From positions 248,001 to 312,000 of the forward strand of contig NZ_BOOK01000010.1 of assembly GCF_016863195.1 (NCBI RefSeq): a stretch of DNA of 64,000 nt. The letters run 5' to 3'. Below, one piece after another: positions 41,644 to 48,938 of this stretch (position 1 is the stretch's first letter; the number at the start of each line of letters is the position of its first letter). This DNA comes from Paraplanobispora takensis. GTDB lineage: Bacteria; Actinomycetota; Actinomycetes; Streptosporangiales; Streptosporangiaceae. The position numbers and the translations under genes are program-made. Under the pieces are notes generated by a model, which did not search any database, was not told the origin of the DNA, and worked only from the letters and a program-made list of their open reading frames with translations.

Positions 41644-42075
41644 TCAGGGCTCGGATCGCGCAGGGGACAGCGGGACCGGGATGCGCTCGACCCGCAGGGA
41701 GAAGACCTCCTCGCGGGGGACGACCACCTCGTAGGCGCCGTGGTCGACCATCCAGTAGCCCAGCGCCTCGGCCTTCATCCCGCTGTGCCCGGTGTAGGCG
41801 ATGTGCAGGCCCTCCTCGCCGTTCTCCTCCGACACGTCGAGGACCAGGCACGGCTCGCCGCCGAACGCGCCGACCGTGCGGACCAGCACCAGCCAGTCGA
41901 GGCGGGCGCGCTCGACCACGGCCCGCCAGTAACCGGAGGCGGCCTCGAAGCCCTCCTGCGCCTCCTCGCTGAACAGCACGACCTCGGCCGGCCCCGGGCC
42001 CAGGGCGGCCGCGTAGGCGCGCTCTCCGTAGTGGGCGACGAACCCCGACGCCACCGGCTCGATTTCCTCGCTCAT
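41644..42075 (-). CDS. Uncharacterised 143-aa protein
   Basis: I do not recognise this small acidic, soluble protein. It has no signal peptide; its sequence alternates helix (EEAQEGFEAASGYWRAVVER) and strands (LDWLVLVRTVGAF, EPCLVLDVSEE, YEVVVPREEVFSLRV). Its ATG at 42075 overlaps the stop of the 154-aa gene by four bases, so the two are made together. They form the end of a unit that also holds the nitrilase and DUF418 genes. The pattern of a small acidic protein paired with an unrelated partner would suit an immunity or regulatory role, but nothing proves it. Confidence 0.65.
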   Translation of the reverse strand: MSEEIEPVASGFVAHYGERAYAAALGPGPAEVVLFSEEAQEGFEAASGYWRAVVERARLDWLVLVRTVGAFGGEPCLVLDVSEENGEEGLHIAYTGHSGMKAEALGYWMVDHGAYEVVVPREEVFSLRVERIPVPLSPARSEP

Positions 42076-42536
42076 GAGGCCGGCCGCCAGCTCAGGCCGT
42101 CGTAGACGCCGAAAACGCGTTCTCCCTCGTCGACGGTCACGTGGATGATCTCTGCTCCCGGCGGGATCGGCATCGGCATGGTGTGGAACTGCGGCACGAC
42201 GTGCTCGCGCGAGGTGGTGAAGCCGTTGCCGGCGAAGGGCGGCGAATCGTTCCAGTCGCCGCCCATGTGCGGGCCGTACGGGACGACATAGGTGTCGGTG
42301 TCGCGCGCGAACCAGCGCACGAGATAGACCTCCGGCACCGAGACGGTCAGCTCCGAGCCCTCGAATCCCAGGTCGAGGCCCATGAAGAGCTGCGCGGGGG
42401 TGGTCAGCCTGATGCAGTCCTGCACCCGGTAGACGTATCCCGAGATGACCGTCCGTTTGCCGGCCAGATAGGGCACGAGCAGCCGAGGGGGGATGACCTT
42501 CTGCATCTGCGTTCTACGCCCAGGTGGCTCGCTCAC
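42072..42536 (-). CDS. Uncharacterised 154-aa protein
   Basis: An unrecognised, mostly beta protein: YLAGKRTVISGYVYRVQD, ELTVSVPEVYLVRWFARD, GDWNDSPPFAGNGFTTSREH and IPPGAEIIHVTVDEGERVFG. It has no signal peptide and two Cys, but conserved aromatic and charged residues (RWFARDTDTYVVPYGP) suggest a binding or catalytic groove. It starts GTG 42536, ten bases after the nitrilase stop, or at an internal ATG (42506). It is coupled to the next gene by ATGA. Nothing in the sequence names its function. Confidence 0.65.
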   Translation of the reverse strand: MSEPPGRRTQMQKVIPPRLLVPYLAGKRTVISGYVYRVQDCIRLTTPAQLFMGLDLGFEGSELTVSVPEVYLVRWFARDTDTYVVPYGPHMGGDWNDSPPFAGNGFTTSREHVVPQFHTMPMPIPPGAEIIHVTVDEGERVFGVYDGLSWRPAS

Positions 42537-42546
42537 GGGTCACATT

Positions 42547-43389
42547 TTACGATCTGTTGACCTGTAGTCGTCGATGTTCCAGGCTCGGCAGCGCATTACG
42601 GGTGGCAATCGTGATCTGCGGGTCCAGGACGCAGGTCTGTACGGCGGGCGCCGGGCCCAGGTCGGCGCGGACCACCCCCATGGGATCGATCAGCATGCTG
42701 CGGCCGATCCCGAAACCGTCGGCGGCCCGCGGGTTCGGGGCCTGGCCCACGGCCGCCACCCAGGTGGTGTTCTCGATCGCCCGGGCCCGCAGCAGGGTCG
42801 TCCAGTGCTCTTCCTTCATCGGCCCCGAGCCCCAGGCGGCGATCACCGCGAACATCTCGGCCCCGAGGTCCACCAGGGCCCGGGTCAGCTCGGGGAAGCG
42901 GATGTCGTAGCAGGTGACCAGGCCGACCCGGAGCCCGCCCAGCTCGGCCACGACCGGCTCGCCGCCGGGCACGACCAGCGCCGACTCCCGCGCTCCGAAG
43001 GAGTCGAACAGGTGGATCTTCCGGTAGGCCGCCCTGATCTCGCCGTCGGGGCCCAGCGCCACCGCCGTGTTGTGCACGCGGGGCGCCTCGCCCATGCCCG
43101 CCGGTCCCTCACCGGGAGCGGACACGCCGCCGGGCGACGGCTCGAACGTTCCGGCGATCACCGACAGCCCGCGGCCCCGGGCGGCCTCGGCCAGCCCGGT
43201 GACGAACGGCCCGTCGAGCGGCTCGGCCAGGTCGAGGATCCGCTTGCCGTACCGGGTGAGCGTGGCCTCGGGGAAGATCACCAGCTCGGCGCCGTCGTCG
43301 GCCGCCCGCGCGACGGACTCGCGCGCCTGCCGGAGGTTGTCGGCGGGGTCCTCGGAGACGGGGATCTGGCACAGGGCGATACGGGTCAC
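42547..43389 (-). CDS. Nitrilase-superfamily (carbon-nitrogen hydrolase) enzyme
   Basis: The 280-residue protein hydrolyses a C-N bond of an amide, ureido compound or nitrile. The catalytic triad is visible: Glu in LVIFPEATLTRYG, Lys in RAAYRKIHLFD and Cys in VGLVTCYDIRFPE. It resembles the Nit1/Nit2 omega-amidase branch (deaminated-glutathione or 2-oxoglutaramate amidase), which would suit a repair role. GTG 43389 overlaps the DUF418 stop (GTGA) and has CGGAGAC upstream. Confidence 0.9.
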   Translation of the reverse strand: MTRIALCQIPVSEDPADNLRQARESVARAADDGAELVIFPEATLTRYGKRILDLAEPLDGPFVTGLAEAARGRGLSVIAGTFEPSPGGVSAPGEGPAGMGEAPRVHNTAVALGPDGEIRAAYRKIHLFDSFGARESALVVPGGEPVVAELGGLRVGLVTCYDIRFPELTRALVDLGAEMFAVIAAWGSGPMKEEHWTTLLRARAIENTTWVAAVGQAPNPRAADGFGIGRSMLIDPMGVVRADLGPAPAVQTCVLDPQITIATRNALPSLEHRRLQVNRS

Positions 43390-44366
43390 GTCTCCGACTT
43401 TAACCGGCGATTCGGGACCGGTTCCATCCACGTCAGGCGCCGCCACACCCACTCCAGCGGGCCGTACCTGAACCTGGCCAGCCACCACCGGCTGAACACC
43501 ACCTGGACGGCCAGCACGGCCACCGCCAGCACCACGCCGGTGAGCCGGGTCGGGTCGGCGGTGAGCAGTGGCAGGGACAGCAGGATGACCGGGGTGCTGA
43601 CCAGATAGTTCGTCAGCGCCATCCGGCCCAGGGGATTGAACACCGCAGTCAGCGGGTCGCGCAGCGGAGTCCGAAGGAGCAGCAGCAGTCCCGTGCAGTA
43701 GGCCGCCGCGCAGGCCAGCGCGGCGCCGACGTAGGCGCCCAGGAGGAACGGCCCGAGATCGGCCGGGGAGGCCGGCAGCCAGGTGAGGCCCGCGGCCAGC
43801 GCCACGGAGAGCAGGAAGGCCGGCGCCAGGAGGCGCCCGTCGAGCGGGTAGGCCATCATCGCCATGCCCAGCAGGAACAGGCCGGGGATCAGGAACGCCA
43901 CGAACGTCCCCTCGATGACGATCCCGCCGCCGATGGAGGCGGCCCAGGCCGTCACGGCGATCCCGAGCAGCAGCGTCGCCGAGCGCGGCAGGAACGAGGC
44001 GGGCAGCAGCACCAGCGCCCCGAAGATCGCGTACGGCAGGAGCACCTCGCCCGGGTTCAGGAGGTGGTGGGCGACGCCGAAGCAGGCCAGCACCGCCAGC
44101 CTGCGCAGCAGCGCCAGCCGGGGATGGGGGGTGCGCTCGGCCGCGGAGCGCAGGAAGAGCACGAAGCTCAGGCCGAACAGGAACGAGAAGATCGGATAGA
44201 ACCGGCCCTGGAGCAGATTCTCGACCACCGCGTCGACCGCGCCGTCCTGTACGGGCCGCTGCGTGTCGGTCAGGTGCGTGCGCGTGTGCTGCCAGGTGTT
44301 GACCACCATGATCCCGCACACCGCGAAACCGCGGAGCGCGTCCAGCTCGTGCAACCTGCGCGTCAC
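43386..44366 (-). CDS. DUF418 family membrane protein
   Basis: The 326-residue protein has about eight to ten transmembrane helices with the family pattern: RLHELDALRGFAVCGIMVVN at the start, RFYPIFSFLFGLSFVLFL, and the C-terminal NPLGRMALTNYLVSTPVI followed by FSRWWLARFRYGPLEWVWR. The role of DUF418 proteins is unknown; they are distant relatives of acyltransferase-type membrane proteins. It is the first gene of a four-gene unit with the nitrilase and two unknown genes. Confidence 0.88.
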   Translation of the reverse strand: MTRRLHELDALRGFAVCGIMVVNTWQHTRTHLTDTQRPVQDGAVDAVVENLLQGRFYPIFSFLFGLSFVLFLRSAAERTPHPRLALLRRLAVLACFGVAHHLLNPGEVLLPYAIFGALVLLPASFLPRSATLLLGIAVTAWAASIGGGIVIEGTFVAFLIPGLFLLGMAMMAYPLDGRLLAPAFLLSVALAAGLTWLPASPADLGPFLLGAYVGAALACAAAYCTGLLLLLRTPLRDPLTAVFNPLGRMALTNYLVSTPVILLSLPLLTADPTRLTGVVLAVAVLAVQVVFSRWWLARFRYGPLEWVWRRLTWMEPVPNRRLKSET

Positions 44367-44530
44367 CGGACCGCCTCACGCGCGGGTCCGCCGGTCCGGA
44401 ATGCGATCACGGATCCAACGTATAACTTTCCGGGCGGGTCCTCCGCAGGCCTGCCGGCGCGGCGGCCCTCGGCGGCGTCGGGGCGTCGGCGGCCTCCCGG
44501 TGAGGGCGTTCCTCCGCGGCGGTCCGGTTC

Positions 44531-44624
44531 CGGCGGCCTCCCGGGTGTACGGCGGCCTCCCGGGTGTACGGCGGGCCCCGGTCGGGTGTACGGCGGGCCC
44601 CGGTCGGGTGTACGGCGAGCCCCG
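44531..44624. repeat. Tandem GTGTACGGCGG repeats between DUF418 and beta-glucosidase genes
   Basis: Two 19-bp units (CGGCGGCCTCCCGGGTGTA) at 44531-44568 are followed by two 22-bp units (CGGCGGGCCCCGGTCGGGTGTA in pieces) at 44569-44612 and a degenerate third unit. Each unit has GTGTACGGCGG at its seam. They lie in the 390-bp divergent gap 44367-44755, which shows no gene, about 135 bases before the beta-glucosidase start. Confidence 0.8.
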
Positions 44625-44755
44625 GCGCGTCTCGTCATGCGGGACCTCGCCTTGCCGTCCCCGACGACGCGCCGGTAGCGTCGGCGGCGATCGAGCCTGA
44701 GGCGCCGGCCGGGAGACCTGCGGCGGCGCGGCCACCATGTCTGGAGTGAGCGAAG

Positions 44756-46132
44756 ATGACGGCGACCGGGGACCGCCCCTTTATTGTGGGAGCGCTCCCA
44801 CAAGGGTTCGTGTGGGGCACCGCGACCTCGGCCTACCAGATCGAGGGCGCCGTCGAGGCCGACGGGCGGGGCCCGTCGATCTGGGACGCCTTCTGCCGGA
44901 TCCCCGGAGCGGTGGCCGCGGGGGAGTCGGGTGAGCACGCCTGCGACCACTACAACCGCTGGCAGGAGGACGTGGCCCTGATGGCCGGCCTCGGCGCCGG
45001 CGCCTACCGCTTCTCGGTGGCGTGGCCGCGGGTGTTCCCCGAGGGCGACGGCCGGGTCAACCGGCGGGGGCTCGACTTCTACCGCCGCCTGGTCGACGGG
45101 CTCAACGAGCGCGGCATCACCCCGTTCGCCACCCTCTACCACTGGGATCTGCCCCAGGCGCTGGAGGAGCGCGGCGGCTGGCGGGTCCGGGAGACCGCCG
45201 AGCGCTTCGCCGACTACGCCGCGACCGTGCACGAGGCCATGGACGGCGTGCCGTACTGGATCACGCTGAACGAGCCGTACTGCTCGTCGATCACCGGCTA
45301 CGCCGAGGGCCGCCACGCGCCCGGCGCCCGCGAGGGGCACGGGGCCCTGGCGGCGGCGCACCACCTGCTCGTCGGGCACGGCCTGGCGGTGGCCCGGCTG
45401 CGCGAGCGCGCCCGGCCGCAGGAGCAGGTCGGCGTCACCCTCAACATGTCGCCCGCCGTGCCCGCGAGCCCCTCGGCCGAGGACGTCGCCGCGGCCCGCC
45501 GCATGGACCTGATGGTCAACCGGCAGTTCACCGAGCCGCTGCTGGGCGCCGCCTACCCGGATGACATGGCCGAGGTCTACGGCGAGATCAGCGACTTCTC
45601 CTTCCGCCGCGACGGTGACCTGAAGATCATCTCTGCCCCGCCGGACTTCCTGGGCCTGAACTACTACTACCCGATCCACGCCGCCGCGGCGCCGTACGGC
45701 CAGCCCGACCCCGCGCTGCGCTCGGCCTTCGACATCGGCGTGCGCACGGTGGCGCCGGACGGGCCGCCGGTCAGCGGGCTCGGCTGGCGCATCGAGCCGC
45801 GCGGGCTGTACGACACCCTCACCGGGCTGGCCGCCCGCTATCCCGGCCTGCCGCCGGTCTTCATCACCGAGAACGGCTACGGCGGCGGCGACGAGCTCGA
45901 CGACACCGGCCGCGTCGCCTACCTGGAGGGCCACCTGGCCGCCACGGCGGCCGCGCTGGCCGACGGCGTGGACGTGCGCGGCTACTTCTGCTGGTCCCTG
46001 CTGGACAACTTCGAGTGGGCCCGGGGCTACGCCGCCCGGTTCGGCCTGGTGCACGTCGACTACGCCACCCAGGCCCGTACGCCCAAGGCCTCCTACCGGT
46101 GGTACCGCGACGTGATCGCCGGCAGGTCCTGA
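44756..46132 (+). CDS. GH1 family beta-glucosidase
   Basis: The 458-residue retaining glycosidase most likely hydrolyses cellobiose or other beta-glucosides in the cytosol (no signal peptide). Motifs are FVWGTATSAYQIEGA at the start, the acid/base Glu173 in TLNEP and the nucleophile Glu372 in ITENG, with FCWSLLDNFEWARGY near the end. ATG 44756 has GGAG nine bases upstream. A perfect CebR-type operator lies inside codons 10-16. There is no ABC sugar transporter or cebR in the window, so regulation would be in trans. A terminator follows the stop. Confidence 0.93.
   Translation: MTATGDRPFIVGALPQGFVWGTATSAYQIEGAVEADGRGPSIWDAFCRIPGAVAAGESGEHACDHYNRWQEDVALMAGLGAGAYRFSVAWPRVFPEGDGRVNRRGLDFYRRLVDGLNERGITPFATLYHWDLPQALEERGGWRVRETAERFADYAATVHEAMDGVPYWITLNEPYCSSITGYAEGRHAPGAREGHGALAAAHHLLVGHGLAVARLRERARPQEQVGVTLNMSPAVPASPSAEDVAAARRMDLMVNRQFTEPLLGAAYPDDMAEVYGEISDFSFRRDGDLKIISAPPDFLGLNYYYPIHAAAAPYGQPDPALRSAFDIGVRTVAPDGPPVSGLGWRIEPRGLYDTLTGLAARYPGLPPVFITENGYGGGDELDDTGRVAYLEGHLAATAAALADGVDVRGYFCWSLLDNFEWARGYAARFGLVHVDYATQARTPKASYRWYRDVIAGRS
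44783..44802. promoter_or_regulatory. CebR-type operator inside the beta-glucosidase coding sequence
   Basis: TTGTGGGAGCGCTCCCACAA is a perfect 20-bp palindrome that contains TGGGAGCGCTCCCA, the box bound by the LacI-family cellobiose regulator CebR in Streptomyces. It begins 27 bases after the ATG, so the repressor would act as a roadblock or near the start site. Confidence 0.85.
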
Positions 46133-46137
46133 GACCC

Positions 46138-46173
46138 GGTCCCGGCCGCCCCTTCCGCTCGGCGGCCGGGACC
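46138..46173 (+). terminator. Terminator of the beta-glucosidase gene
   Basis: GGTCCCGGCCGCC (46138-46150) pairs perfectly with GGCGGCCGGGACC (46161-46173) around a 10-base loop, six bases after the stop codon. Confidence 0.85.
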
Positions 46174-46234
46174 GTGCTCCGCCCCGTCCCCGGCGCCCGC
46201 TCGGCCGGGTACGGCGCGGGTTACGCTGAGCCGC

Positions 46235-47419
46235 GTGAACGATCCTCTGGTGGCGCGGATGCGCGCGTTCGGCACGACGATCTTCGCCGAGATGTCGGCG
46301 CTCGCCCTGCGGACGGGTTCGATCAACCTGGGACAGGGCTTCCCCGACACCGACGGGCCGCCGGCGATGCTGGAGCGGGCGATCGAGGCGGTCCGCGGCG
46401 GGCGCAACCAGTATCCGCCGGGCCCCGGCCTCCCCGAGCTCCGCGAGGCCGTCTCCGAGCACCGCAAGGACCACTACGGCCTGCTCTACGACCCCGACGG
46501 CGAGATCCTGGTCACCGTCGGCGCCACCGAGGCCATCGCCGCCTCGATCCTGGCGCTGTGCGAGCCCGGCGACGAGGTGATCGCCTTCGAGCCCTACTAC
46601 GACTCCTACGCGGCCTCCGTCGCCCTGGCCGGGGCCGTGCTGCGGCCGGTCACCCTCCGGCCCGCCGAGGGGCGCTTCACCTTCGACCCGGCCGAGCTGC
46701 GCGCCGCCGCCGGACCCCGGACCCGGGCGATCCTGGTCAACTCCCCGCACAACCCGGCCGGGACCGTGTTCACCCGCGAGGAGCTGTCGGTCATCGCCGG
46801 GCTGTGCGTCGAACGCGACCTGATCGCGATCACCGACGAGGTCTACGAGCACCTCACCTTCGACGGCGCCCCGCACATCCCCCTGGCGACCCTGCCGGAG
46901 ATGCGCGAGCGCACCGTGATGATCTCCTCGGCGGGCAAGACCTTCTCGGTGACCGGCTGGAAGACGGGCTGGATCTGCGCCCCGCGACCCCTCGTCCGCG
47001 CGGTGCAGACCGTCAAGCAGTTCCTCACCTTCACCGCCTCGGCGCCCTGGCAGCTCGCCGTGGCGTACGGCCTGCGCCACGAGCTGGACTGGGTCTCCGG
47101 GCTGCGCGACGGCCTGCAGGCCAAGCGCGACCGCCTGACGGCCGGTCTGACCGCCGCCGGGTTCGACGTCTACCGCCCCGCCGGGACCTACTTCGTCCAG
47201 ACCGACATCCGCCCCCTCGGCTTCACCGACGGCCTCGCCCTGACCCGCGAACTCCCCGACCTGGCGGGCGTGGTCGCCATCCCCACCCAGGTCTTCTACG
47301 CCCATCCGGAGCGCGGCCGGCACTTCGTGCGCTTCGCCTTCTGTAAACGCGACGAGGTCATCGACGAGGCGGTGGCCCGCCTGGCCCGCCTCGGCAAAGA
47401 AGCCGGCGACGGAGAGTAG
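46235..47419 (+). CDS. PLP-dependent class I/II aminotransferase (DapC-like)
   Basis: The 394-residue protein belongs to the aminotransferase I family and most resembles the actinobacterial N-succinyldiaminopimelate/kynurenine-type group. Key features are INLGQGFPDTDGP, GRNQYPPGPGLPELREAV, NSPHNPAGTVFT (with the pyridine-contacting Asn), TDEVYEHLTF (Asp-Tyr pair) and SSAGKTFSVTGWKTG with the PLP lysine. GTG 46235 is preceded by TACGCT at seven bases, as in leaderless genes. A role in lysine or cell-wall diaminopimelate synthesis is possible but not settled by the sequence. Confidence 0.88.
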   Translation: MNDPLVARMRAFGTTIFAEMSALALRTGSINLGQGFPDTDGPPAMLERAIEAVRGGRNQYPPGPGLPELREAVSEHRKDHYGLLYDPDGEILVTVGATEAIAASILALCEPGDEVIAFEPYYDSYAASVALAGAVLRPVTLRPAEGRFTFDPAELRAAAGPRTRAILVNSPHNPAGTVFTREELSVIAGLCVERDLIAITDEVYEHLTFDGAPHIPLATLPEMRERTVMISSAGKTFSVTGWKTGWICAPRPLVRAVQTVKQFLTFTASAPWQLAVAYGLRHELDWVSGLRDGLQAKRDRLTAGLTAAGFDVYRPAGTYFVQTDIRPLGFTDGLALTRELPDLAGVVAIPTQVFYAHPERGRHFVRFAFCKRDEVIDEAVARLARLGKEAGDGE

Positions 47420-47438
47420 GGGAGGATGGGCTCTGCGT

Positions 47439-47461
47439 GGTGGTATCGCTTTGATACCACC
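47439..47461. promoter_or_regulatory. Operator of the toxin-antitoxin pair
   Basis: GGTGGTATC (47439-47447) and GATACCACC (47453-47461) form a perfect 9-bp inverted repeat with spacer GCTTT, 26 bases before the antitoxin start. The site and its location suit autorepression by the antitoxin. Confidence 0.75.
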
Positions 47462-47487
47462 GCTTGCGTACCATCGGGAGCATGGCT

Positions 47488-47685
47488 ATGACCCTGCGCC
47501 TCTCCGAAGAACAGACCGAAGCCCTTCGCCGCCGTGCCGAGAGGGAAGGACGGAGCATGCAGCAAGTGGTCCTGTCCGCCGTGGACGAATACCTGGCCCG
47601 TCGCGCCGACGACGAGGAGGTCCACCGTCTCGGCGTGGAAGCCGTGCGCCGGTGGAAACCGGTTCTCGATCGGCTCGCTGAATGA
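47488..47685 (+). CDS. Antitoxin of a Doc-type toxin-antitoxin pair
   Basis: The 65-residue protein reads MTLRLSEEQTEALRRRAERE, GRSMQQVVLSAVDEYLARRA and a charged tail (RLGVEAVRRWKPVLDRLAE). The start has the strand-plus-two-helices pattern of a ribbon-helix-helix DNA-binding domain (CopG-like); the tail would bind the toxin. ATG 47488 lies seven bases after GGGAG; another ATG six bases earlier is too near. It overlaps the toxin by ATGA. The antitoxin blocks the toxin and represses the promoter. Confidence 0.85.
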   Translation: MTLRLSEEQTEALRRRAEREGRSMQQVVLSAVDEYLARRADDEEVHRLGVEAVRRWKPVLDRLAE

Positions 47686-48068
47686 TCCGCTACCTCACGC
47701 TGGAACAGGTGCTCGACCTTGCGGAGCTGGCCATCGGGGCCACACCCGAGCTGCGCGACCTCGGTCTGCTCGACTCCGCCGTGCACAGGCCGCGGGCGTC
47801 CATGTTCGGGCAGGAGGCCTATCCCGGCCTGTTCGACAAGGCCGCGGCGCTGATCCATTCCCTGGCCACGAACCACCCGTTCGTGGACGGCAACAAGCGG
47901 GTCGCCTGGGTGACGACGCTCGTCTTCCTGGCATGGAACGGTGAGAAGGTCGACACCGACGACGACTCCGCCTACGACTTCGTCATCGCCGTCGCCTCGG
48001 GCAAGCTCACCGAGGTCGACGAGATCGCCGACGTGCTCCGGGGCTTCGCCGTACCTCCGCGGGCGTGA
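47682..48068 (+). CDS. doc: Doc-type Fic/Doc toxin
   Basis: The 128-residue protein is a death-on-curing toxin. HPFVDGNKR (residues 65-73) is the Fic/Doc core HxFx(D/N)GNKR, with His65 as catalytic base and the Asn/Lys/Arg for phosphate binding. Doc of phage P1 phosphorylates EF-Tu and halts translation; the Doc-type spacing and small size here support the same activity. Its ATG lies in the stop of the antitoxin gene. Confidence 0.9.
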   Translation: MIRYLTLEQVLDLAELAIGATPELRDLGLLDSAVHRPRASMFGQEAYPGLFDKAAALIHSLATNHPFVDGNKRVAWVTTLVFLAWNGEKVDTDDDSAYDFVIAVASGKLTEVDEIADVLRGFAVPPRA

Positions 48069-48317
48069 TCACCGGGCCGCCCGCACCCCGGCCGTGCCGC
48101 CGCACCGTCCCATCAGGATCAGGGGACGGGGCCCGGCGGCGTCATCGGGCGTCCACAGCACGCCGGGGATCTCGCCGGGGCGGCGGCGCGCGGGCAAATT
48201 CTCGTCGAGGGGCGAGATCGCACTCGACAAAGAGAACCGGCTCACCCGCGGCGAGGTGGCACTCTTCCCGGCAGCGACGTCCGCAGCAGAAGGTCCGCAG
48301 CAGAAAGAGAGCCGCAA

Positions 48318-48872
48318 TTGCTCACCGTCGGTGACCGCTTCCCCGAGTACGAACTCACGGCCTGCGTCTCCCTCGACCCGGAGACGGCGTTCGAGACGAT
48401 CGACCACAAGACCTACGAGGGCAAGTGGCGGGTGGTCTTCTCCTATCCCAAGGACTTCACCTTCGTCTGCCCGACGGAGATCGCGGAGTTCGGCCGGCTC
48501 AACGGCGAGTTCGCCGACCGGGACGCCCAGGTGCTGAGTCTGTCCGTCGACTCCGAGTACGTCCACCACGCCTGGCGCAAGGACCACCCGGACCTGCGCG
48601 AGCTGCCCTTCCCGATGCTGTCGGACATCAGGCGCGAGCTGTGCGCCGAGCTCGGCATCCTGGGCGGCGACGGCGTCCCCCAGCGCGCCACCTTCATCGT
48701 GGACCCGAACAACGAGATCCGGTTCGCCATGGTGACCGCCGGCTCCGTCGGGCGCAACGTCGGGGAGGTCCTGCGCGTCCTCGACGCGCTCCAGTCCGGT
48801 GAGCTGTGCGCGTGCAACTGGAACAGGGGCGAGGCCGGCCTCGACGTCAGGAAGCTGATGTCCGGCGTCTGA
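48318..48872 (+). CDS. ahpC: Alkyl hydroperoxide reductase peroxiredoxin
   Basis: AhpC reduces hydrogen peroxide and organic hydroperoxides. The 184-residue protein has the peroxidatic Cys51 in DFTFVCPTEIAEF and the C-terminal ELCACNWNRG with two Cys, as in mycobacterial AhpC. The start is TTG 48318 with AGAGAG upstream, and the protein begins LTVGDRFPEYELTACVSL. Neither AhpD nor OxyR is adjacent, unusual for actinobacteria. The 250-bp upstream gap holds an inverted repeat (TTCTCGTCGAG at 48199 with CTCGACaaaGAGAA to 48236) and a 13-bp direct repeat (GTCCGCAGCAGAA at 48279 and 48293), which are possible control sites. Confidence 0.9.
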   Translation: MLTVGDRFPEYELTACVSLDPETAFETIDHKTYEGKWRVVFSYPKDFTFVCPTEIAEFGRLNGEFADRDAQVLSLSVDSEYVHHAWRKDHPDLRELPFPMLSDIRRELCAELGILGGDGVPQRATFIVDPNNEIRFAMVTAGSVGRNVGEVLRVLDALQSGELCACNWNRGEAGLDVRKLMSGV

Positions 48873-48886
48873 CCCTCCGCCGGCCG

Positions 48887-48917
48887 GGGGCGGGCACCGT
48901 CCGCGGGTGCCCGCCCC
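48887..48917. terminator. Bidirectional terminator between ahpC and a convergent gene
   Basis: GGGGCGGGCACC (48887-48898) pairs perfectly with GGTGCCCGCCCC (48906-48917) around GTCCGCG. It lies between two convergent genes and can serve both. Confidence 0.85.
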
Positions 48918-48938
48918 GGCGGCCGGCCCTCCCGGAGG

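Noticed and set aside
41582-41851. A short minus-strand frame through the 15-bp repeats
   Set aside because: The open frame results from the repeat length being a multiple of three and from the antisense of the 143-aa gene; there is no start signal or family match.
44785-44790. GTG 44785 as the beta-glucosidase start, placing the CebR box at the start codon
   Set aside because: There is no ribosome-binding site before it, whereas ATG 44756 has GGAG at nine bases; not fully excluded.
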